Shown: piece after piece, positions 55,775-64,000 of the stretch
How positions within the stretch are numbered: the first letter of the stretch is position 1
How the letters are laid out: each line of letters starts with the position of its first letter
NCBI GenBank assembly: GCA_023052935.1
Contig: CM041298.1
Location: 115,613,977-115,677,976 of the forward strand
DNA: 64,000 bases
Direction of reading: 5' to 3'
Origin: Piezodorus guildinii
Lineage: Eukaryota > Arthropoda > Insecta > Hemiptera > Pentatomidae
Position numbers and translations under genes: made by a program
The notes under the pieces: model-generated
What the model was told of the DNA's origin: nothing
Database searches by the model: none
The model's input: the letters and a program-made list of their open reading frames with translations, nothing else

Positions 55775-58453
55775 ATGACTACACCTAATTCCTTATCCAT
55801 TCTCCTTTGGAATGCGAATGGTGTTAGAACTCACACTGACGAACTTACAGCCGTACTGCAAGACAAAAACATTGATGTTGCACTCATTACTGAAACTAGA
55901 CTAACCACTAAACAGTGCTTTAAAATACCAGGATACACGACATACCGGACAGACCATCCAGACGGCAAAGCCCATGCCGGTACTGCTGTCATAGTCCGCC
56001 GATCCCTCTCCCATCACTTACACCCACTTCCCGCCCACGATTACCTACAAGCAACTTCCATTGTTATCAAAACATTTTCCTTTCCGCTTATCATCGCATC
56101 AGCATACTGCCCTCCTAAACATCCCATTTCCTCTGCCCAATTTGAATCGTTTCTCAACTACTTGGGTAATCACTTCATTTTGGGTGCAGACTTAAATGCC
56201 AAGAATCAACAGTGGGGTTCTAGAACCACCAATTCTCGTGGACGGACATTGCAATCTGCACTCAACTCCCGACGCTTTCATCTCCTACCTCCCGATTCTC
56301 CTACCTACTGGCCAACAGATCCTAACCGTAATCCTGACATCCTCGACTTCTTCATCCACAGCGGATTAGGCTCTCTTAATTTTTCCATAGCTCGCCTTGA
56401 TGAACTATCCTCTGATCATAGTCCATTGATTCTAAATGTATCCATAACACCTATTCCTAAACCTATCCCACCGTCATTCATTAGAGGCCCTGTCAACTGG
56501 GACCTCTTCCGCGAAATCCTCACTAATGATATTGACCTCAGAGTGATTCTCAAAACCCCAAATGACCTTGACGACGCCGTATATTCCTTTACAACCGCTA
56601 TTCAACAAGCTGCCTGGACTGCCTCCTCTCCCAAGTACTCCCAAATAACTCCTTATAAAAGCCATTTACCACAACACCTGACAGACCTCATCAACAGCAA
56701 ACGCCGAGCCATAACATTATGGTAACGCACCCGCCACCCAGAGGATCGCCGCTCCTATAACTTTTTTTGTAGAAAATTAAAGCGGGAGTTGGCGATCTTC
56801 CGTTCCCAATCCTACAATACCTACCTCTCCTCTCTCTCGACTCGTGACAATTCCCTTTGGAATGTCACGAAGAGAATCCTAAAATCCCACACCATTTCCC
56901 ATCCTCTCCGGCGCTGTGATAGTTCCTGGGCTGCTTCTGACAAGGATAAGGCCGAGGAATTCGCACAGCACCTTTCCAAAGTTTTTACTCCTCATCCAGA
57001 GCTTAATCCTACCCATACGGCGGCAGTTGAAGAGTTCCTTATATCACCAATACCGCTTTCCTTACCACCTAAAGCAGTTAATCCCTCTGAGGTCAGATAT
57101 CTTCTTAAAAAGCTTCCTCTCCGTAAATCCCCGGGATACGATCTCCTTACTCCTCAAATCTTAAGACAACTTCCACCTAAAGCCATTACATTCCTTACAT
57201 ATCTCTATAACTGTATCCTACGCACTACCTATTTTCCTCTCTTATGGAAACATTCAACTATCATCCTTTTCCTAAAACCAGGCAAACCTTCTAACAACAC
57301 GTCATCTTACAGACCTATCAGCCTACTTCCGATCCTCTCAAAAATTTTCGAAAAGCTCCTACTAAAACGAATCCTAGCCAAATTTCAAAATTTTCCTTCA
57401 CATCAGTTCGGATTTCGTCCTCAACATTCCACGGTTCAGCAAGGACTCCGAGTTGTGGACCACATTTCCTCTGCCCTTGAGTGCAAGGAGTATTGTTCGG
57501 GTGCCTTTCTGGACATATCTCAAGCTTTCGACCGGGTGTGGCACCCGGGATTGCTCTTTAAGCTCAAAACCCATTTACCCCAATCCTTATACCTAGTCCT
57601 CCGATCCTATCTATCAAACCGCTCCTTCCGAGTTCGCTGTGGCTCAGAATTTTCCAAACATTATATTGTTGAGGCTGGTGTTCCTCAAGGCAGCGTCTTG
57701 GGACCCGTCCTCTACATCCTCTACACCGCCGATATCCCTACCGATCCCGATACCTTTCTGGCAACATTTGCTGATGATACCGCCATTTTGTCATCCAATT
57801 CCGATCCTGAAGTAGCATCGATTAATTTACAAAATCACCTTTCCCTTGTCGAAGACTGGTGTAACGCTTGGCGTATTAAGGTGAACGAAAACAAGTGCTC
57901 ACACGTCACATTCACTCTTCGACGCAAATCCTGTCCAACGGTTTATTTAAATTCCCTACCGCTTCCTTCCTCTGACACAGTCCGGTATCTTGGCTTTTTA
58001 CTAGACAAAAGACTGACGTGGAACCCACACACAAGACTTAAAAGAAAAGAACTTAACCGCAGATTCGGCCAGTTATACAGACTACTAAATAGAAAATCTC
58101 ATCTTACAGTTGACAACAAATTACTAATATACAAGACAGTACTGAAACCAATATGGACCTACGGACTTGAACTGTGGGGGACAGCTAAACATTCTAACAT
58201 CAAACGCATCCAATCCTTCCAATCCAAAGTTCTCCGAACAATAGTTAATGCTCCTTATTACGTTACCAACTCTACCCTACACCACGACCTTAAAATTCCA
58301 TTTATTTTAGACCTGGTACCATCCAAATTTTCCAAATTTCATCAGAACCTTAGTCATCATCCTAACCCTCTAGCACAATCCCTATCCAGTACCACCCATC
58401 CCTACAATCCTCCTCGAAGATTGAAACGGCAGTGGCCGCGAGACGTATTGTAA
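55775..58453 (+). pseudogene. Jockey-like ORF2 (endonuclease-RT), one premature stop
   Basis: 892 codons in one frame, broken only by TAA at 56723-56725 (codon 317), where copy 1 has CAG. Endonuclease before the stop: LLWNANGV, ITETRL, ILGADLNAKNQQWGS, DILDFFIHSG, SSDHSPLI. After it, RT: RKSPGYDLLTPQIL, SSYRPISLLPILSKIFEKLL, motif A FLDISQAFDRVWH, motif B GVPQGSVLGPVLY, motif C FADDTAILS (about residue 665, catalytic DD intact), then LDKRLTWNPHTRLKRK, PIWTYGLELWGTA, NAPYYVTN and RLKRQWPRDVL at the end. As it stands only an endonuclease-domain product of 316 residues would be made. Known role: target-primed reverse transcription of the element RNA. Confidence 0.93.
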
Positions 58454-58941
58454 ACGTTTAAATTGGAGTTCTGACACTGGTCAGATCCTCCACTCATGTA
58501 ATGTATGTTTGTGGCTATTACGCCCTAGTTCGGCCTCCACTGATTCACACCAGTGACGCGGCTGAGATCGAGGGTCTAGGATCTTTTGGATTCCGCTTTT
58601 TCCTCCACAAGTGGGGGGAAAAGCCCAGTCTGGGGTCCCTCTATAGCACTTGTATATTTTGTATATAGTTATGTTTGTTTGAATGATGTTTGTTTATCTG
58701 ACTTTTATTTATCTCAATTATAGGTTAATGTTTTGTTTTGTTTTGTTTTTATATTTATTATTATTTAATTCTATATATATCATTTATTTGTATTTATCTC
58801 AGTTATAGGTTGTTGTTTGTTTTCTTATTTTGTATATATATTATATTTTATTTGTTTGACTTTATCATTGTATATATTGTGTGAATGGGATCATATATCA
58901 CTATTACTAATGTTCATATAGAAACAAATTGTAATATATCT

Positions 58942-58975
<34 letters not shown>

Positions 58976-58984
58976 TTTAATAAA

Positions 58985-59685
58985 TTAAGTTCACTTAATT
59001 GGGGTGTTTCTATGACTTTACCTCTAACCAGCTTCTTCATACATTATACCTACAAAATAATATTCTCCTAGTTGCTCTAGATTTTTTTTTTTATATTGTG
59101 TACATTTATTTAAGCTTTGCGATCATTTTGTAAATCTACCTGGTACAGTTAAACAAAAAAGTGTAGCTAACAGAAAGCAATACATTAAACTTAGAATTCC
59201 TCTCCCTCCGTATTTCAGAACATGGACATAATAAAAAGCAGACGACTTATTCGCATAAGCCCTATTATACAGCTCGTTGTGCTGATGGGTCCTGCCGGTA
59301 GCGGGGATAAAGCTACACGCTGCGTGATATATCTCCAGCATCTTCCTCTGAATCGTATCCCACTTATTCGTCGCCCGGGAAGCACCTCGAACTTAGGGAG
59401 ATGCAAATTGACTTTTTTCTTCCGAAGCAGCAGGCAGCGTAGTTAGGACTAATGCGGGTGTGGCGGTGAAGTCTGGCAATTCAGGCGATGCATCAGCCGC
59501 TGTCTTCTCCAGCCTCGACTGGAGATATAACTTGTAACTTGTTACTTGTAACTAATAACTTCACCTGAATTATACCTATCTTTGTCTTCACGTGGTTTTC
59601 ACGAGGGTGAGATCCTCAACATCAAACATATAACAGCTAAAGATGCATTAAAATCTTCAACATTTGACTTACCTCCGTCCAGATC
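58985..59685. other. Unclassified
   Basis: A GC-richer patch at 59200-59530 has short overlapping frames on both strands (59222-59446 plus; 59341-59123 and 59406-59215 minus) without recognisable motifs. Confidence 0.4.
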
Positions 59686-59687
59686 AA

Positions 59688-60425
59688 TTTTTTTTTTTTT
59701 TTTTTTTTAATATTTTATTGATATTTACAACTGTACATATAATATATACAACAAGTAAATGGGCTAATTTACACCTACGGACGTAATAATATCTTGTGAA
59801 GAAACTACCAAGTGGTAGCACTTCAATGTCAATTTAATTAAAGTAGGTCTCGAGGCCATCTTCTTTTCAATCACCTCGGAGGGTTGTCAGTAATAGATGG
59901 GAATGATAAATTGCGTACAAGAGGATTCGTGTGGGTTGGGAGTTTGGAATGAAAAGAGGCATATCTGTTACGGGCTAGTTCTGCGACAAGTGGGTTATTT
60001 AGGTCATTGTGGATGATTTTATTCGTAACGAAATAAGGAGCATTTAGGATTTTGCGAAGGATTTTGGATTGTAAGGATTGAATGCGAGAGGAATTAGATG
60101 GTTTAGTAGAGCCCCAAAGCTCGATTCCATATGTCCAGATGGGTCTGATGATGGTAACATACATGAGATTTTTGTAATAAATTGGAAGTTTTTAACGTTT
60201 GTCTAGTAAGTGTTGTATTAATATGTATCTACGGGCAGTTTCTTGTCGTTTAAGTCGCGTATGGGGATTCCATGTAAGACGTTTGTCAAGACGAAGTCCT
60301 AGTTATCCGATTTGTTCAACAGGTATGATTGGGGTATTATTAAAGGATACAGTGAGGCAGGAACTCATCGGTTTGCGACGAAGGGTAAAGGTAATTTGGT
60401 GGGATTTGTTAGGATTTATTATAAA
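59688..60425 (-). pseudogene. 5'-truncated Jockey-like LINE
   Basis: Minus strand, poly(A) tail at 59708-59688. From about 60420 it reads NKSHQITFTLRRKP, a stop near 60305, LDKRLTWNPHTRLKRQE, a second break at about 60195, then MYVTIIRPIWTYGIELWGST, ILRKILNAPYFVTNK and HNDLNNPL. This is the C-terminal 180 residues of a Jockey ORF2, a different subfamily from copies 1 and 2 and the same as 23791-24260 and 4905-5260. Two or more lesions. Confidence 0.85.
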
Positions 60426-60439
60426 GTAAAGTTAAAAAA

Positions 60440-60728
60440 TCTGCTACTAACAACAAACAAAAGGGAAAGTTATAAGTTAGTTTGAGTGTTAAAATCAATT
60501 TAAGAACTATTAAATAAACTTAAAGTTGAGCAAGTTTTAATTTAATTTAAATAAAAAGTTTACTCAGTTTCGTTGGAAACATATAATTTATATTAAATAC
60601 TTTAACAATACTATATTTTTACATAGAATAATCAGTAATAAGTTTATGCCCTATTCGCCACTCTTTTACTTTTTAAAACTTTCTATATAAGATCAAATTT
60701 TTTCTAAAAACTTTCTTTCTAACGGTAT
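60440..60728 (-). repeat. Family A copy, part 1 (interrupted)
   Basis: Minus strand, diverged, ending at 'ctttctttctaacggtata', the conserved 'taccgttggaaag' block, where LINE sequence begins. Confidence 0.6.
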
Positions 60729-61277
60729 AAATAAATAAATAAATAAAATTTTTATTATCCTGGGACATGTCCCTTTAGAAGAAAATATACAGAATGTACA
60801 AAACGTGCTTTGGAGTCTTAGAACATATTAAGTACATATAAACAAGTTAATAATTACTTATATAAAGTGGGCATATTCAATTGATAAGAAAACAACAGAA
60901 AAATAAAAAAGCTTATTTACAATTTTATTGAGTCTGGATATTTATTAAGTGATTAACTATGCGGGATTTAAAGGTAGAAAGAGAATTGGAGTGACGGATG
61001 AAAGGAGGAATGGAATTCCATAGAATTGTGGAAATGTGCTGTTCGGTGGGCCGTACTGTATAAATCTGGAGGCCTGGAGCGTGTACAACGAGGATGGACA
61101 GAGAATTTGAATTGTAGGAGGTCAAAAATGTATGATGGACGGCGGGATTGGATAGCTTGGTAAAGGAATGACGCAAGGAAATACTTGCGACGATTGGAAG
61201 GGTAAAGCCACTTCAACTCGCCATAAAATTGGGACACGGAGACGTACCTAAGGACCCCGAAGATGAATCGGACAAAG
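60729..61277 (-). pseudogene. CR1/L2-like LINE, truncated, inserted in family A
   Basis: Minus strand. From 61237 it reads LKWLYPSNRRKYFLASFLYQ then AIQSRRPSYIFDLLQF. A frame change at about 61100 leads to SILVVHAPGLQIYTVRPTEQ, WNSIPPFIRHSNSL and TFKSRIVNHLI, stop at 60925. The pattern W....RR......L.Y...S.RP.YI ... R...WN.IP..IR.S.SL.TFK is the C-terminus of CR1/L2-group LINEs. The 3' UTR of about 160 bp ends with the hairpin GGGACATGTCCC (60762-60773) and a (TTTA)n tail. 5'-truncated, one frameshift. Confidence 0.8.
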
Positions 61278-61615
61278 CAAAATACGTTATAGGTATTATA
61301 TTATACGTATTAAAAATGTTTGCTCTTTTCTCTTTTTAGCTTGTCATCAAAGTCGTTCAACTTGTATATTTTGCCATTCTTTATTATTTCTAAAAAGACG
61401 ATATCATTACATTATTTGAATCTACCAAATTAAAGGTACTTTAGAGGAAGAAAATCCAAAATATCGGCATTTAAGCACTATCAGACTATTTCAATCAGAA
61501 TGAAACCTACATGATATTACAGCCTATTAAATTTTACATCGATATAGTGAGTTTAATCAGAATCGTTTGAGTCGTTTTTGAGAAATCGTTAAAAGGAGCA
61601 AAATACGATGAAAGT
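61278..61615 (-). repeat. Family A copy, part 2
   Basis: Resumes after the LINE: 'ggtattatattatacgtatta', 'aaattaaaggtactttagagg', 'gaatgaaacctacatgatatta', 'ttttacatcgatatagtgag'. The (GT)n and palindromic side are missing. Confidence 0.75.
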
Positions 61616-61644
61616 TTTATTTTATTTTTTTATTTTCATCCGAC

Positions 61645-62545
61645 CGATTTTACTTTCACTTACTATATATAGTAAGCGGAAGTATTGCGATCGTGAAAAT
61701 TTTCGAATCCCACTTTTCAACGGAAATATACGTTTTAGGGTCCCCTGAATCCAAATAACCAAGTCCCGCAAAAAGGTCTGTGTGTGTGTGGTAACTCCCG
61801 GGCGGAAACGGTAAGTCCTATGAAACTGAAATTTCATATTTAAGACAATTATACGCCCGAGACGTGACAAAACTTTTTTCATTCAAAATGAACTTACCAG
61901 AAGAGGCACTTTATACCATGCATTTTGCACATTTTTTCGATTTTCTCGAAAACGGTTCCGACGATTTTAATTAAACTCACTATATCGATGTAAAATGTAA
62001 TAGGCTGTAATATCATGTAGGTTTTATTCTGATTAAAATGGTCTTACAGGGCTTAAATGCCGATATTTTAGATTTTCTTCCTCTAAAGTACCTTTAATTT
62101 TGTAGATTCAATAAAAATAACTATATCATCTTTTTAACGCTGGTGAAAAACAGGTAAATATATAAATTGAATAAATTCGATACCATACTAAAGGAGAAAA
62201 CAGAAAAAATATTTTTTTAATGCAATTTTTCGTTTTTGAACATAAGAGCTGTAATATACATGTATGATATACCGTTGGAAAGCTAAAGATTTTAGAAAAA
62301 TATTATCTCATACACAAGCTTTTAAAAGTTAATAGAGAGTGATGAAATGAACATAAAACTAACTGATTATTTTAGATAATAATATTATAGATTTTTAAAT
62401 AAAACATATGTTTCTATATAAATTCAATTCAATTAATTCCTTAATAGTTTCACGTTTTTTTATCTCTAACTGTTTTTGAAAATTCTTTCATTGATTTTAA
62501 AAATGGAGGTAACTGAAAGTCGTGTGTTGCCCGCACCAGATTTTA
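61645..62545 (+). repeat. Family A, full-length copy
   Basis: Left end 'tttactttcacttac' with the perfect palindrome CTTACTATATATAGTAAG (61659-61676), 'attgcgatcgtgaaaatttt', (GT)n, and right end 'ggaggtaactgaaagtcgtg' plus 'gcccgcaccagatttt'. About 900 bp. The frame 61882-61622 is fortuitous. Confidence 0.93.
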
Positions 62546-62549
62546 AGGA

Positions 62550-63120
62550 TTGTTTTTGTCTGAATAAAATGCGAAAAACCGGCAAAAAATGCCTTTGGAG
62601 GGTTTTCTATTTTCAGGTCGAGGATTTAATCAATTCCTTGTAATTGATGTTGACTATCGATTAAGAATATTAGTAAATATAGAACTTATTGCTGCCTTAC
62701 TCATCACACCTTACTAACCCACTACTTTCGCGACAGTGCTATCACCACATGCTCTATCATAGTGTATTATAACCTTTAAGAATGGATAGCCGAGGGTTCA
62801 GTGGCCCTAAGCGGTATCCTATTTACACCTGAGCCCTAACACGTATGGCATTAAGAGCCGCCTAAATTGAGTAGGCACGACCTTTCACAGCTGGCAGCTA
62901 CTGCATTCTGCATTCTGCATCTTTCCTAGGTCCCTCAACTCCTATATTTAGCTCCTCAGCGATCTCTGCGTTCTAGCGTCATACCCGTAACGTCATTTAG
63001 TAGTACGGCTTCCTTGAAATAAAATAACATCTTAGAAGGATTAATTATATTTATCATTTCCTGCATGTAACATGTTCTTGAAGGCTGTAATTATTAATAT
63101 TAATTTTATGTATATAGATT
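62550..63120. other. Unclassified
   Basis: No repeat or gene recognised. Contains a small tandem duplication 'gcattct' (62913-62926). Confidence 0.4.
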
Positions 63121-63125
63121 TTTAC

Positions 63126-63535
63126 TCTTTCTTACCTATATATGAAATATATATTAAGGGAAAATATTGCGATCGTGAAAATAACCAAGTCCCGAAAAAA
63201 AGTCTGGGTGATGTGTGTGTGTTTGGTAAGTCTGGTGCGTAAACGAAAATGCGTACAAAAATAAAATTTCATATTTAGGAAAATTATGCACCCGAGATGT
63301 TACAGAAACTTTTTCACTAAAATCAGTTGACGGGAAGTGCTACTTTATAAAATGCATTTTGCACCTTTTTTATAATTCCCACGAAAACGGCTCTAATGAT
63401 TTTTATTAAAATAATATGATGTAAGTTTTATTCTGATTGAAATACAGGGCTTAAATGCCGATATTTTGAATTTTCTTCCTCTAAAGTTCATCTAATTTTG
63501 TAGATTTAAAAAAAATCCAGTTCAGCACATATATT
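63126..63535 (+). repeat. Family A copy, left half
   Basis: Left end 'ttcttacctatatatgaaat' variant, with a deletion after 'gcgatcgtgaaaat', the (GT)n block, and on to 'cttcctctaaagttcatc', ending near a (TA)n run. Confidence 0.8.
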
Positions 63536-63537
63536 AT

Positions 63538-63558
63538 ATATATATATATATATATATC
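63538..63558. repeat. (TA)n microsatellite
   Basis: Short TA run at the truncation point of the family A copy. Confidence 0.85.
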
Positions 63559-63602
63559 CTATGGAGATTATGTATGATTACAAAATAAATCATTAGCCTC
63601 AC

Positions 63603-63655
63603 ATAGCCGGTGTCCAAACACGGAACCCGAAGAACAGTATTGTTGTGCCTTATTA
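63603..63655 (-). mobile_element. SINE family D fragment (B-box region)
   Basis: Minus strand 'tactgttcttcgggttccg' like the family D head at 4208-4230 ('ctgttcttcgggtcctggg'). Confidence 0.4.
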
Positions 63656-63672
63656 AATACACAGTTTTACTC

Positions 63673-64000
63673 CAAATTTTTATTTATTTATTGTTTATTT
63701 GTAACATAAAGGATTTTCAACCATAGAGGTTATTTTAGCCCTAAACTAATAATGCAGATACCATATAATAAAAGTAAAATACATACATATATACTAATAA
63801 TACATACATATATACGAAAATAATACATACAAATATACTAATCACAAAATACATAATACACTAAAACATACATAATAATAATAATACATATATAATATTT
63901 TAAGTTAAATACAAACAATTATATAAGATAACTACATATAAGAAAAGAATAAAATAAAATAAAAAAAAAATTAAATAAATATTTTTTACAATTTTACAAA
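63673..64000 (-). other. Possible LINE 3' UTR, AT-rich, runs off the window
   Basis: Begins 'tttttatttatttattgttt' in the style of the other minus-strand LINE tails here, then becomes (ATACAT)-rich. No coding part is visible, so this is tentative. Confidence 0.3.

Larger units (their letters stand above)
54150..58971 (+). mobile_element. Jockey-like LINE, copy 2, full length with 12-bp TSD
   Basis: Bounded by the direct repeat AATGTTTAATAA at 54138-54149 and 58972-58983. It starts CATTATTCTGCGCATGCGC, has a 314-bp 5' UTR, ORF1, ORF2 and a 3' UTR with a poly(A) of about 29. The 3' UTR holds about 130 bp (58517-58650) absent from copy 1. ORF1 and ORF2 are clearly related to copy 1 but differ at many, often synonymous, positions. 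Confidence 0.94.

Noticed and set aside
61645..62545. Family A as a canonical Helitron
   Set aside because: One end begins TC and the other has a hairpin, but the end after the hairpin reads GTGAAAGTAAAA, without CTRR. I kept only a tentative Helentron-like comparison.

Overview
This 64-kb window is AT-rich, transposon-dense eukaryotic DNA, most likely from an arthropod genome. I infer the group from two nearly full-length Jockey-like non-LTR retrotransposons (a largely arthropod clade), RTE- and CR1/L2-like LINE remains, and three tRNA-headed SINE families. The species cannot be named from the sequence. I find no host protein-coding gene, no functional tRNA or rRNA gene and no CRISPR array. 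Every long open frame I could identify is retrotransposon-derived; most short ones are chance, microsatellite or satellite frames.

Layout. 1-6.8 kb: SINE copies, LINE 3' ends and pieces of a 0.9-kb dispersed repeat ('family A'). 6.8-7.35 kb: a decayed LINE reverse transcriptase fragment whose C-terminal end runs directly into a 152-bp tandem satellite (7347-18364, nominally 72-73 units). The monomer is a piece of that LINE's C-terminal coding region. The satellite is clean at both ends but carries a 4.3-kb deletion-ridden zone that looks like a consensus artefact. 18.4-34 kb: SINEs (one nested in another), LINE tails, family A pieces, and a foldback element with hammerhead-ribozyme-like cores. 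34.2-37.4 kb: an almost intact RTE-like LINE (minus strand) with a 13-bp target-site duplication (TSD), sitting inside an older CR1/L2-like LINE. 37.6-39.5 kb: a family A copy broken by a nest of SINEs, including an inverted SINE pair. 42.8-47.4 kb and 54.15-58.97 kb: two related Jockey-like elements on the plus strand, each with ORF1 (gag-like, zinc knuckles) and ORF2 (endonuclease plus reverse transcriptase), and each broken by a single lesion in ORF2. 59-64 kb: more family A, a truncated Jockey fragment and a CR1/L2-like 3' end.

How the parts relate. The LINEs supply reverse transcriptase and endonuclease; SINEs and truncated LINE copies are likely products of such machinery, as shown by TSDs at several junctions. 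Different LINE 3' ends share a short hairpin next to a simple-repeat tail although the hairpin sequence differs, which suggests a structural recognition signal. Family A (about 0.9 kb, no coding capacity, subterminal inverted repeats and a palindrome at one end) is the most abundant repeat and does not match a family I can name with certainty.
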